Positions 9,296-20,375 of a stretch of DNA of 41,062 nt are shown here, piece after piece; position 1 is the first letter of the stretch, and each line of letters begins with the position of its first letter. The translations under genes and the position numbers were made by a program. This DNA comes from Fomitopsis serialis. Taxonomy: Eukaryota; Basidiomycota; Agaricomycetes; Polyporales; Fomitopsidaceae. Where the stretch lies: assembly GCF_022376445.1 (NCBI RefSeq), contig NW_025955313.1, positions 1-41,062 of the forward strand, read 5' to 3'. The notes beneath the pieces are model-generated. The model saw nothing but the letters and a program-made list of their open reading frames with translations, was not told the origin of the DNA and did not search any database.

Positions 9296-10978
9296 ATGGC
9301 CGACGCCCTAGAGTCCGATTCATGCTCGGGCACGGTCGCGATAGCCAGTCGGAGCGCGCCACAAAAGTTCCAAGCTCCCTACGACCGAGTAGACGGCGAT
9401 GTGATCCTTCGCTCTTGCGACGATGTCTCATACCGGGTTCATCGTATCATCTTGACGATGGCATCCCCCGTGTTTGCAGACATGTTCAGCCTACCGCAGT
9501 CCTCCGACATCGTGACGCCCTCAGAGACTGATCAGCACACTGTCTCGCCGCCGATCGTGGACTTGACTGAGGATGGCAAAACGATACGCGCTATACTGGA
9601 CGCCTGCTACCCATTCAAGGATCCCGACCTGAACGATCTCGACGCTGTTCGAACCGCACTGGAGGCGGCCGCGAAATATGAAGTGGCCAAAGCCATTCAG
9701 TTCGGCGAGCGCAGGTTACAGGCCTTCGTAGAAAAAGAGCCGCTGCGCGTCTTTGCGATCGCCTGTAAAATGGACTTCGAGGACATGGCTAAAGCTGCCG
9801 CTCATCAAGTACATGCTCGATCGATTTTCAAGGCGGGACTGGTCTATGTCAAGGAACTGGACGAAGTATCCGCAGGTTGCTATCATAGGCTATTGCAACA
9901 CTACAGGCGAAGAGGCAACTGGAAAGGGCTCAAATTTTGTATGACCAGTAAACTCAGTGGAAAAGCGGTCAAAAAACGTGCAAAAGGTCAAGCGAAACAA
10001 ACGCCACTGCCACCAGCATCTGACGCTCCTCCGCCATTCCACTCCCCCCATGCCGACGCAGTCATTATCACATCAGACAACGTTCATTTCCATCTGCAGA
10101 GACAGTTCATTTCTACGGTTGCCCCTGGCCTTGCCGATAGATTTCCCGTTGCGACGGCACTCAAAGCTGTTCAGTGCGTTGACGTAGCCGGAGACTCGGA
10201 TGCGTATCTGAGCCGTAACAGAGAGCGAGCGGAACAGCATTCCTCTCTTGCCGTCGAGGAAGATAGCACGGTCGTTGGCGCTTTGCTGCAACTTTGCAGC
10301 CCTCTAGACGTTCCCGATTTACCCGGGGAAGACATTGACTTCCTCACTCGTTTGGTGGATGCTGCACGGAAGTACCGAATAGAAAGGGTCATATGGCTAT
10401 TGAAAATCCTTTGGCCACGGTATCTCCCACATGAGCCATTCCGGGCGTACGTTCTTGCTTCTTGCTACGGGTGGACGATGCAAGCCAAGGACGCCGCACG
10501 CGTTCTCCTGGGTGAGACTTTCGAGGCAATCGAAACATCATACTCACCTGCGTTGGAAATCATATCGACCCAACCTTACTTTCGTCTCCTCGCCTATCAT
10601 GCCAACTGCAGCGCAGCTATTTCCGACGCCGGCACTGCGATGACGACCTGGCTCTCGGACGACGAAGTCATCAAGAACATCTCGAGCTCATGCAGGTCTT
10701 GTTCGACATACTATACCAATGATAAGACCGCTCGATGGATTGTTCCAGCGATCTCTAAAGCCGTGGAACTCCTGCTTCAACGTCCGTCTCCGCGAATGCT
10801 CACGGAGGGTATCCGTCTCGCCGAAATCATTTCCTCGATCCAGGAAAAGAAATGCAGTTCTTGTTCTCCGTCGCCCCTCATCTATATCTCATTCTGTGAT
10901 TCTGTTGCTTCCAAAGCACAACAATTGATTGACAACGTAAGAAATTCGCTACATCCAAATGGCCTTCCAGTGCACTGA
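9296..10978 (+). CDS. Double BTB/POZ-domain protein A
   Basis: Intronless, 560 residues, with ATG at 9296. The first BTB module begins about residue 32 (DGDVILRSCDDVSYRVHRII, then TMASPVFADMF) and runs to about 135. It has the family's D-x-x-LRS, H-x-x-IL and ASPVF-x-x-MF signatures. A second, more diverged BTB-like module begins about residue 250 (ADAVIITSDNVHFHLQRQF). A helical region follows with repeated 'EPLRVFAIACK / EPFRAYVLASC' blocks, which occur after each BTB module and suggest internal duplication. Two cysteine pairs (CRSC near 467 and CSSC near 520) could bind metal. BTB proteins commonly act as substrate adaptors of cullin-3 ubiquitin ligases; that role here is inferred. It is followed in tandem by paralogue B. 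Confidence 0.88.
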   Translation: MADALESDSCSGTVAIASRSAPQKFQAPYDRVDGDVILRSCDDVSYRVHRIILTMASPVFADMFSLPQSSDIVTPSETDQHTVSPPIVDLTEDGKTIRAILDACYPFKDPDLNDLDAVRTALEAAAKYEVAKAIQFGERRLQAFVEKEPLRVFAIACKMDFEDMAKAAAHQVHARSIFKAGLVYVKELDEVSAGCYHRLLQHYRRRGNWKGLKFCMTSKLSGKAVKKRAKGQAKQTPLPPASDAPPPFHSPHADAVIITSDNVHFHLQRQFISTVAPGLADRFPVATALKAVQCVDVAGDSDAYLSRNRERAEQHSSLAVEEDSTVVGALLQLCSPLDVPDLPGEDIDFLTRLVDAARKYRIERVIWLLKILWPRYLPHEPFRAYVLASCYGWTMQAKDAARVLLGETFEAIETSYSPALEIISTQPYFRLLAYHANCSAAISDAGTAMTTWLSDDEVIKNISSSCRSCSTYYTNDKTARWIVPAISKAVELLLQRPSPRMLTEGIRLAEIISSIQEKKCSSCSPSPLIYISFCDSVASKAQQLIDNVRNSLHPNGLPVH

Positions 10979-11609
10979 CCGCGACGGATGCTCATTATTC
11001 AGGTCGATTTCGCAAGTTTGTAGTGCCGATATCAGGGGCCGTAAATATGACCAATGCACCACAGTGTACTGCAGCTCATAGACATCGTTGGATCACAACT
11101 TTCAACGATGTCATTTATGTTCGGTATAGTATTGCATCGTCAAGGGCCTTCAAGGAGGGGGAGGAGCCGTACGTTGGTGTGATTATTGAGTATCAATTAG
11201 AACGAAAGAAACGAAGTGGCATAGATGGTGACTAGAACTGTATGGTACTGCATGAACTCGAGCAACGGACGGACAGTAAGCACTGGAATCATCGACGATA
11301 GTTGCCAAATGCGACACGGTGGCTGATGGCCACAAAATGTGACTGGCGTGACCCAGCATCGACAGTGACTACTATCGGTACCTTGCTCAGTATTCAGACT
11401 ACAGCCGTCCCCTCGAGCTCCAGGTCGCTGAGCGAGACTTGTTCTAGTGTCACGCCAACAACGACCACGTACGTACCATCTCAACGCACCGGCTACAGAG
11501 AGTTGAACGTTGATAAACAAGTTTTGACGGTTCTAGAGTCTAGCTGAATTTTCGAGTTCACATACATCGCAGGTTGTGCCGAGTATCAACAGTCCCTCCG
11601 CCGCTCAGT
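10979..11609. other. Spacer between BTB-A and BTB-B
   Basis: Between the two tandem BTB genes I see only short ORFs without domains (such as 11023-11235 and 11302-11547). It presumably holds the 3' end of A and the promoter of B. The reading frame of B can be extended upstream to a TTG at 11574, but there is no reason to prefer that over the ATG at 11610. Confidence 0.4.
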
Positions 11610-13205
11610 ATGGCTGAAGGAACAGACGCAGGCTTGACTCCAGTGAAACTACAGTCGCCGTACGACCGAGAAGACGGGGATGTCATCCTCCGGTCTTCCG
11701 ACGGGGTGTCCTACAAGGCCCACCGTGTCATCCTGACCATTGCCTCTCCAGTTTTCGCAGATATGTTCAGCCTTCCACAGCCCACAGCCTCGCATCAAGC
11801 CGCTCCCGCGCCAGTTGTGGACTTGGTGGAGAGTAGCAGGACATTGCGCGCCCTGCTAGATGCATGTTATCCCATTGCGGACCCAGATCTGAGTGATCTC
11901 GATGTCGTTCATCAGGCACTCGATGCTGCGATGAAGTATGAGATGGCCAAACCTGCTGGGCTCATCAAGCGTGCGTTACAAGACTTCGTGGCAAGTGAAC
12001 CGCTGCGTGTCTTTGCGATCGCCTGCAGGCTTCACCTCGAAGAAGTAGCAAAGGCCGCCGCCGCTCAGGCATTTTCACTCGGCATCTTCGTTCTATGCTA
12101 CCCTTACACCCCCGAGTTGGACCAGATCCCCGCTGCATGCTATCGCAAGCTGTTGCACTACTGCAGGCAGCGAATGGACTGGCAGCAACTCGTGTTCTGC
12201 GCGCCAGAGCCAGTAGACTCAGCCAAGGAACGAGATGGACCCCAAGCTTCATGCTCAGATTTTTCGAATGCCCAATTGCCATTCGATTCCCCCGCTTGCG
12301 ATGCAGAGATCATAACATCGGATAAGGTCCGTTTCTTCGTGCAGAAGAGCTTTGTTTCGATGGCATCTCCTGGTCTCGCTGAGATGCTCGTAGTCGCTGC
12401 ATCGGCGGTACTTAGTGTCTCACCTAAAGACACGAATCCGCACTCAGTCGCTGCATCGACTGGAGAGCATGTCTCCATCTCCATTGAAGAAGACAGCGGT
12501 ATCCTCGACGTCCTCCTACGGCTGTATCACCCAACTTGCGCTCCTGGCCCGCTATTGCAAGAACTGGCCTTCGTCATTGGCCTCATGGACGCGGCACGGA
12601 AATACAAGATGGGCGAGAAGGCCTCATGGCTCGTGAAACTGCACTGGACGCAATACGTATCTCTAGATCCATTGGGAGCTTACCTTCTCGCGTGTTCTCA
12701 TGGCTGGACAACGCAAGCCAAGGACGCCGCACAATCACTCTTGGGTGGAACGATTCAGGAGATCGAGGTTTCGTACTCACCTTCCATGGAGGACATGTCG
12801 ACTCAACATTACCACCGTCTCCTCACCTATCATGCTAGATGCAGTACAGCTATTTTTTCTGCTGGCTCAGCGACGACAACCTGGCTAGACGTCAAAGCTC
12901 GAAAAATGATGTTATGCCGGCATTCGGTGTACTACGATATGGATAACGTCGCGGGATGGGTTGCTCCTGCGATCACTAGAGCTGTGGTAATTCTGCTTCC
13001 ACGTCCATCTCCGCGAACAATCAAAGAGGCCATCGCTTCCGCCGTACTCGTCACTCTTATACAAGAAACCAAATGTGGTTCTTGTTCCTTTCCGTCCGCC
13101 TACGCCACATTTGGCGACTCCATTGCTCGCAAAGTCCAACAATTGATAGACGCGGTACGAGGTTCGCTATATCAGTTTGGGACTGTGCTGACGGTCTATT
13201 CATAA
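11610..13205 (+). CDS. Double BTB/POZ-domain protein B
   Basis: Intronless, 531 residues, with ATG at 11610 (MAEGTDAGLTPVKLQSPYDR). It is a close paralogue of A throughout: the first BTB module (DGDVILRSSDGVSYKAHRVI, ASPVFADMF), the same 'EPLRVFAIACRL' helical block, the second module near residue 230 (CDAEIITSDKVRFFVQKSF), and the block 'DPLGAYLLACSHGWTTQAKDA'. Of the two cysteine pairs in A, the C-terminal one is kept (CGSC), while the first is reduced to a single Cys (LCRHS). The same strand, the 631-bp spacing and the similarity show a local tandem duplication of A and B. As for A, an adaptor role in protein ubiquitination is only inferred from the domain. Confidence 0.88.
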   Translation: MAEGTDAGLTPVKLQSPYDREDGDVILRSSDGVSYKAHRVILTIASPVFADMFSLPQPTASHQAAPAPVVDLVESSRTLRALLDACYPIADPDLSDLDVVHQALDAAMKYEMAKPAGLIKRALQDFVASEPLRVFAIACRLHLEEVAKAAAAQAFSLGIFVLCYPYTPELDQIPAACYRKLLHYCRQRMDWQQLVFCAPEPVDSAKERDGPQASCSDFSNAQLPFDSPACDAEIITSDKVRFFVQKSFVSMASPGLAEMLVVAASAVLSVSPKDTNPHSVAASTGEHVSISIEEDSGILDVLLRLYHPTCAPGPLLQELAFVIGLMDAARKYKMGEKASWLVKLHWTQYVSLDPLGAYLLACSHGWTTQAKDAAQSLLGGTIQEIEVSYSPSMEDMSTQHYHRLLTYHARCSTAIFSAGSATTTWLDVKARKMMLCRHSVYYDMDNVAGWVAPAITRAVVILLPRPSPRTIKEAIASAVLVTLIQETKCGSCSFPSAYATFGDSIARKVQQLIDAVRGSLYQFGTVLTVYS

Positions 13206-13462
13206 TTCGGGTGAACTTTGATGAATTGTAACCGTCGATGTCAGACCTTGAATACTGCACCGGCGCTGGCCGTGGGGCAGCGCCTTGCCGTGCAGGTGTA
13301 GTTGATGAGTATTGACTGGAGCAACTGGTAGAAGTCATGCATGAAATATTACTTGGACTAGCCAGTTCATCAGATATTTTCGATTAGGGATGCATGTGTC
13401 AAGAATATCGATTGCAGAATGGTTACTGGTACATACTTAAGCCCGTTGCGCACTCAACGTGT

Positions 13463-16333
13463 TCAACTCCCACTGTTCATCTCTAGAAGCGCCTCGATGC
13501 TCTTCCCAAGATCCCCTTCGTTCGCCTCCAGAACCCAGTCCATGATCTCTGGATCCGTCGCCGGGAAGATCTGCTTCAGCGTCTCCCGCGCTGCGACGGC
13601 CGCGCGCTCGTGCGCGGCGTCGATCTCGTCCTGCAAGCCAGCCAGGTCCAAGCTCGGCGTGGGTGTCCGCGAGACGTGCGATGACTGTGGTCGCAGGTCC
13701 GCCGAACCCGGCCGCGAGTGGATGGCGGAGGCGCTCCGCGGAGGTGCCATCTGCGGCGACATCGGGGCTGACCCGCGCGGTCGTGTTGGTGTGTCGATAC
13801 CTGAGGGCGAACCCAGCGAGTATGATCCGGGAGACTGGCCTGTCGAGAGCGGAGATGGCACTCTTCGTACGCGCTGCTTGTAGGGCGTTTGCAAGGGCGT
13901 CGAATACCCGCCGACTTGCTGACCATCGTCCCCTGCGCCGAAGGGCGTCTGCGGGACCCCGAACCCAGGTTGCTGGTCTTGCTCCTGGTGCTGATACTGC
14001 CTCTGGTCACGTGTCGAGTCGGGGTTGAAGGCAGGGAGGGACGAGAAGGACTCCTCGGCGTTGTCGAGTACTTCGTTGAAGATGCGGCTGATGGCGTTCA
14101 GCGGCTTAGAGAGCGTGTCTCCGGTCTTCTGCAGTAGACGTCGCGCATCTTCGCTCAATGCCTGCGCAGGCGTAGGGAGCGCGAGGGGCTGCGCGGATTC
14201 CTCGCCCAAGTGAGGGGATGGTCGGGTTGGTGTCGAGGCTCTTGAGATGCCAGATGATGGAGTAGATGACTCGGGTGTCGCGGTTCCGCTGGCTGGTAGT
14301 GACTGGATAGACATTTCGACGTTCCTAGCGATCCACGTTAGCTCAGTGGGCAAAATCCCATCAGCTGCATACCTCTCAAACTCCTCCTGTGTGATGTTGG
14401 ATAACGATGTATGATCCATTGTTTCGATGAATGAAACTGCACCCATCTGGACAACGTCAATCGATTGAGCACCTTGGGATCGAGGTGAGCGGAACTTACG
14501 AGACTAGAGAGGTAATACCCTGCTTCACTTTGCAGCTTCGCAGGATTCCGGAAGCGATTGATGAACCTGTGTATCGTCAGTCTAAAGCCGAGGTATATGG
14601 TTATTCGCACTTCTCACTCCACATTAGACATGAGATTAGGCGGGTTCGCCTTCAGAACGACATAGATTAATAGAGGCACGAAAGTATCTGCGCCCTCTTC
14701 CTTGTGAAGGTGTCTGAGCAAACCTGTATCAATCACGAAGGCATGTCAGTCAGAGGTCGCGGATCAATGAGAGGGAACCGGACCGAAGATGACCTTGCAG
14801 CAGTTCAATATACAGATGAGTTTGTCCCGGGGCGCTTTGTAGTGATTGACTTTGAGCAGTTCTGAGTGAGGAAGATCAGAGAGATTTAGGTCAACGACCG
14901 CATGTGAAGAATGAGCTAACCAACCTTGCTGGGCGAACATCAAGAATCCTTCGCTGCCCTCGCCCTCAGGGACGTCTAGATGATTGGGTTCAATCCATTT
15001 GAACAACGCTATTCGTTGTGACAGTACGCGGTCGCGCTCGAGATCGTCCACGGTCACTGGCCGTGGTGGAGTCATCCGGACTACCGCAGGCGTGAAGGTG
15101 CTGAAAATATGTTTGGATGCGTGAGTATGTAATCTACGCAAAAAATGACGTACAAGTCGTAGAGTCGATTCATGACAAGCTTCTCCATGCCTTCCATCGC
15201 GTTATCAAACTCTGCGTCCGTGGCGTTCTTCCATACGTCCGTGTCTCGCATACGTTCCGCGATGAACTGCATCACATAGAAGATGTCGTTTTAAATACTA
15301 CAACAGGGAGAAGACGATAGAGATCACTTACACCCAGGAAGTCGTTGATCAGTTTCACTTGATCAGTCACCGTGAACGTCCTCTTCGCAAAGTTGCTCAG
15401 GAAGCTACGGGATCACAACCGTGGCCGATCGGGTAACACACGCACGTAACATCCTATATAATCAACAACTGTACACACGAAAGTAATGGCACTGACATAC
15501 GACCGCAAGTACTTCGCCACTGGCTCCGCGCCCTTCAGCTTCATCTGGTCCAGAAACTTTTGGAAGTCAAACGGTGGGCTGGCCCTCTCGGCTGCCTTCC
15601 CTCTGTCCCGCTCAGGATCGCGGACTCCTGGCGTGCTCCGGCCGCTGCCTCCCGAAACCTCCGCAGCACTCGAGTTCTCTGGGTCGACCATAAATGTGCG
15701 TGTTGGCGGTGCTGATTGCTGTTGAGCGAAGGACGAGAGTGTCGCTGGAGAGGGAACGGCGGTGGCGGTGTCGAGAGACTGTGGGCGCTGGCTGCGTCCG
15801 AGTGGGATGGAGAAGGTGCGCGCGAAAGCCGCGAGCGTAGGGAAGGCGGCTGCGGCTGCGGACGGTGCGTCCGATGTTGAGGGGTCTTGAGGGTCAGACG
15901 AGGCGCCCTCAGCGGCTTGTTCTGAGCCAACTGCAGCAAGCGACGTCGCGTCCTTCGGTGGGAGTTGTGGAGGTGGAGGGTGGGCCTCAGAGCTAGCCCA
16001 TGCCTCGCGCGCAGCCTTCTCCTCCGAGCTGGCCAGAGGGTCGAACTCTGAAAGGATATCTTCGCTCGCGTGCGGCTGCGATGCTGCGATGTCTCTTGAG
16101 ACGAAGCTCTGCGTGGCCGTTGGGTCCAGGGATGAGGGATCGGGCGTGTGCAGCGTACGCTCGTGCTTGTCGGCGTCATGTTGGGCCTCGGACGCAGGGT
16201 CGTACCAGGGGTTGGGTTCCGGGTCGGCAGGCTGTACGGCTGAGATACCCTCACCTATGTGTATGTTGTCCAACGCTTCGTGCAAGTCATCCTGTGCGCT
16301 CGTCACTCCTTCAGCCTGAGGTGGCTCTAGCAT
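13463..16333 (-). CDS. vps9: VPS9-domain/CUE-domain Rab5 exchange factor
   Basis: Eight minus-strand exons (16333-15501, 15404-15332, 15266-15154, 15100-14925, 14861-14784, 14723-14618, 14566-14500, 14446-13463) give about 809 residues in frame. The N-terminal third is acidic and disordered. The helical bundle starts near FDFQKFLDQMKLKGAEPVAK. The VPS9 domain is clear, with APRDKLICILNCCKVIF, then DTFVPLLIYVVLKANP and FINRFRNPAKLQSEAGYYL. The C-terminus ends in a ubiquitin-binding CUE domain (TDPEIMDWVLEANEGDLGKS). Vps9/Rabex-5 proteins exchange GDP for GTP on Rab5/Vps21 at endosomes, with CUE binding monoubiquitin. The intron at 14783-14724 has a poor donor (GTCCGG). The start is uncertain: the frame remains open upstream to at least 16372 and probably into another exon near 16380-16420. 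Confidence 0.93.
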
Positions 16334-18546
16334 GAGGGAGGGATATATGTGGCTATCTTGCGGGTCGTTCACAGTCGTAACAGATCCTTTCGCGGTATGA
16401 AAGACTGAGTATCTGCAACGTTGGGTATGTGGACGAAGAGTCAGAAGTCAGAATATGCGCGATAGACAGTACTGTCCTGGAAATTGAAACCTTCAGTAAT
16501 GGCGAGTGATTCAATCAGAGCTCCTGCGCCACAGCTGGATGTTGGCCGCAGCCGGGCCGGAATGAACCGCCATATGCCTTCCGCTGAGCCTCAGGAGTTG
16601 TTGGGATCTTGTTACTGTGCTGCACAGTGTGCTCTCAATTTGCAACGTCTCCCATCACGATCATGCCATACATATCTGAGTGCAGTGGTACTACACCGTC
16701 GACTAATCGTGCTACATATTTTTCTTATCAGCGCGCTTCTGTCAAGTTTCACTCAGTCTGAGATTGAGCCCGAGTACATTGGTCCCACCAGGGTCCCACA
16801 CGCAGCAATTTCGATATAATTGAGTTCGGTGATATCAGTACTGGGCTATACTGCTAAGCCTCCTTTGGTATGCGATAGGCCTGCACTGACATACCGGCAT
16901 TGCAACAGGGGACGCAGTGCAGTACGGTCCATGGTTTGCCGCTCATATCTGAAGTCGGGATGGTGTACTCAACCACTATGGCAGGAGCAAAAGTCGAGTA
17001 AGCAAGAGAAAGTAGTGGGATTGGAAACATCACACCGTTACAGTATCGCATTACAGTAACGCATCCTTCTTGCGTCACCGAAGCTCAGCTAGAGAGGTTC
17101 GTCTAGGATCATATCATTCAGTAATACACTCATGCGCACTCACCGAAGGCACGGAGCAGGTAGGCTGTTGCTGCCGTAGACACCGATAGCCGACCTCACG
17201 GAGACAGTATGGTCCGCAGTGTTGATGGCGTGTCAATTCGAGAAGCTGGTTGTCTACACTTCTACACGCCTATCAGTGCCTCTTGCTCTATTCACTGTAA
17301 ACGTGCGGAGACTTGGCAGTCGAGACACTTCACAGAAAAGTACCCCATCATTGCAGTGACGTTCTCGCGTCAACATACCGAACAGGCGTATTCATGCACG
17401 GGTGGGGGAGGTTTGCACAAACGTAAGCCCTAGCAGTGCCTGGGCATCGTGGCTCAATCGCATAGGTCTGGCCCTTCAATGAGTGTGACGGTGACTGAAA
17501 AACATCAAGATGAGTAGTCGTATTCCCATGTTCGTCCAGAAGGTAGGACTGGCCGGTCATCCAATTTTGCTATATAGGACACAGGACACTGTAAGCCGCC
17601 TGCCACATCAGACGCCATGTCCCCTTGCATGTCATTCCACTGCGTTTCATATTGTAGAATCGGAAGATGGCTCGCTGGCGCCGTACGATTAGAAAGACCA
17701 CCGGGTGAGATAACCGGAACCGGGCCCATCGAAGTCAGGAAAAGCATATTGCTCACGTACGTACAGTCGCCAAGGCAGACTCACCTTCGAATCCGGGTCG
17801 GACGTTATGCGTTCGTCGAAGACCATCGCGAGTGAAGCCGCAGGAGAAAGACGAGCTAGGTTACGTGCCTGGGACCTGAAGATTCCGTGAGAGTAAGTTG
17901 AAGATGAGGACAAGACGAGCGTGTCTGGAGTGACCAAGACCAGTGGAGAAACCGGGGCTCCCATGAACCGGACTGGCTGAGCAGGCGACTTCCATGGAGT
18001 CGCTCTAACAGCGCGGTCCTTTCCAGGCGATAACAAGATCAACACAAGACATGCAGATAAGGAGGCATGCACAGCTGTTCGACGGCCGCTGGTGGGTTAG
18101 CAGCACGAAACAAAAGAACGCGCCGTCGTCGACGCACGATGCCAGCAAGTCGACGCGCGCTAGCCAAATCGAGCAGGCAATGCGACGGTGGCTGCAGCGC
18201 GCTGCCGCGCGCGTGAAGCAACCTTCGCTCGACGACATGAAGCCATCTCTGCAGGACGTCGGGTTTCGAAAGCAACAAAGGAGGGCGCTGGAGCAGGTCA
18301 GGCCATGATGGTGTGTAGCGGACGAGGTGACGTGGGCCAGCCAATCAGCGGCGGGGATTGGCTGGTAGGAGGGGTTGGTCGTACCACCAGCCCTTCCATT
18401 TCGCTTAAAAAGTATTTTCCGACTTGTCGCCCCATCTCGTCCTCAGATTCTATATAATACTCGATTATCGCCGTCCTCTCCCCCTTAGCTCTCCCCGTAC
18501 GTCCTGTTCGCGAGACCGTACCACTCTATTACTCCTGCCCATCGCC
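16334..18546. other. Long intergenic region between VPS9 and HMG-CoA synthase
   Basis: No gene can be assigned with confidence. The first part probably holds the 5' exon(s) and promoter of the VPS9 gene; an acceptor-like GCAG near 16420 would add in-frame codons. From about 18100 to 18546 lies the HMG-CoA synthase promoter. In between, a minus-strand ORF near 17817-17966 (MVFDERITSDPDSK followed by a perfect GTGAGT donor) and another at 17505-17756 might be exons of an unrecognised gene, but I could not build a convincing model. Confidence 0.35.
18337..18365 (+). promoter_or_regulatory. Inverted pair of CCAAT boxes
   Basis: CCAGCCAAT at 18337-18345 is repeated as its exact reverse complement ATTGGCTGG at 18357-18365, separated by an 11-nt GC-rich loop. 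CCAAT boxes are bound by the fungal HAP/NF-Y complex. They sit about 85-110 bp upstream of the TATA-like TATATAATA at 18451-18459 and about 180-210 bp upstream of the HMG-CoA synthase start, so they are probably part of its promoter. Confidence 0.6.
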
Positions 18547-20375
18547 ATGACTGTCCCTCTCAACGGCTCTGCGCGCGCCCACCAGGATGTCGAGGCACCC
18601 GCACGCCCCAAGGACGTTGGTGTTCTCGCCATGGAGATGTATTTCCCTCAGAGGGTGAGTGGGTAGCAACGTTTTATTCGATGCCTGGTTCTGAGAAGGT
18701 CGTGTGCAGTGTATCTCGGAGGAGGAGCTTGAGGAGTTTGACGGCGTCTCGAAGGGCAAGTACACCATCGGTCTTGGCCAGAAGTTCATGGCGTGCTGTG
18801 ACGACCGGGAGGACATCAACTCGTTCGCGTTGACTGGTGAGTACCTGCTGCGATGAGTGCGAAGTCACGCCCTGACTTCGTGTCGCGGAAAGCCGTCATC
18901 AACATGCTCGAGAAGTTCAACATCGACCCCGCGTCCATTGGCCGCATCGACGTCGGCACGGAGACCATTATTGACAAGTCCAAGGCGACCAAGACCGTCC
19001 TGATGGACCTTTTCGCTGAGGCCGGTAACACTGACGTCGAGGGCGTCGACTCGAAGAACGCGTGCTATGGTTCTACCGCGGCCCTGTTCAACGCCATCAA
19101 CTGGGTCGAGTCTTCATCCTGGGACGGCCGGAACGCGATCGTCGTGGGCGGCGATATCGCCATCTATGCCGAGGGCAGCGGCCGGCCAACCGGTGGTGCG
19201 GGTGCATTTGCCATGCTAATTGGTCCCAACGCCCCGTTGGTCTTTGAGCGTGAGTATCGTGTCTTTGCCTTTAGCCTATGGCTTCGCCCGATGGCGCTCT
19301 TCGCTCTTGCTGGCTATGACGCGTCCCTATTCTTGAGCTGAGATACCGATTTCGCACCCCTTATCTGGCGAACTTTCAGGCGCGGTTTGCTGACTTCCTT
19401 CTTTGTCATGTAGCGACCCATGGTACACACATGGCCAACACGTACGACTTCTACAAGCCCAAACTCGAGTCTGAGTACCCTGAGGTCGACGGCCCCCTCT
19501 CTATCACCGCCTACGTCTCCGCCATCGACGCTGCATACACTGCGTACCGCCGGAAGCACGCGAAGGCAAAGAAGGTCGCGGGCCTGAATGGAAACGGCGA
19601 GGCGGCTACATCGCTCGCAGCGTTCTCGCTCGACGATGTCGACTACCCTGTCTTCCACAGCCCGTACGGCAAGATGGTCCAGAAGGCGCACGCACGTCTG
19701 GTACATCTTTCACGCGTATTCGAGTGTAACTACGTCCTCACGAACACAATCAGGTCTGGAACGACTTCATGGCTAACCCCAAGTCGCCGAAGTATGCAAA
19801 CGTCCCGAATGCCGATGCGATCCTTGCGCAGCCCTACAAGGAGTCGCTGACAGACAAGACGCTCGAGAAGACCTTCATCGGCGTCGCCAAGAAGGAGTTC
19901 GATGGCACGGTCGAATTCGGCATGCGCTGCGCACGGCGGTGCGGCAACATGTACACCGCGTCGCTGTACGGCGGCCTCGCGTCGCTCCTCGCGAGCGTCG
20001 AGCCCGCTGAGCTTAGGGGCAAGCGCATCAGCATGTTCGCGTTCGGCAGTGGTCTCGCGAGCAGCTTCTTCACGATTCGCGTGAAGGGTGACACGACCAC
20101 GATCCGCGAGAACTTGGACCTCATCAACAGGCTGGAGAGCATGAAGGTCGTGCCGTGCCAAACATACGTTGATGCGCTCAATGTAAGTCGTCACTTTCTC
20201 CCGTGCATTGCGAGTGGGATACTGACAGCAGACCTCGTAGCTCCGGGAGAAGAACCACAACGCAGGGTCGTACATCCCCGAGGGCTCGCTCGACAACATC
20301 TGGCCGGGCGGCTTCTACCTCGAGAGCATCGACAGCAAGTACAGGCGCAAGTACGTGCGCAAGCCTAAGGCATGA
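18547..20375 (+). CDS. ERG13: Hydroxymethylglutaryl-CoA synthase
   Basis: Six exons (18547-18654, 18710-18836, 18893-19249, 19414-19700, 19754-20182, 20241-20375) give 480 residues, the usual family length. It condenses acetyl-CoA with acetoacetyl-CoA to form HMG-CoA, the step before HMG-CoA reductase in the mevalonate/ergosterol pathway. The catalytic triad is visible: Glu102 in [12 protein letters not shown], the acyl-accepting Cys136 in [15 protein letters not shown] and His279 in PVFHSPYGK. Other signatures are [27 protein letters not shown] and the C-terminal [20 protein letters not shown]. There is no targeting peptide, so the protein should be cytosolic. Introns are 55, 56, 164, 53 and 58 nt; the third is unusually long. 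A TATA-like box lies at 18451 and an inverted CCAAT pair further upstream. ERG13 is the yeast symbol. Confidence 0.97.

Noticed and set aside
13576..14010. Second minus-strand ORF under the VPS9 last exon
   Set aside because: It is a shadow of the CUE-domain exon in another frame, rich in Arg and Thr.
17505..18072. Candidate two-exon gene on the minus strand
   Set aside because: A good donor follows SDPDSK, but there is no convincing start, acceptor or recognisable domain; left as a note only.
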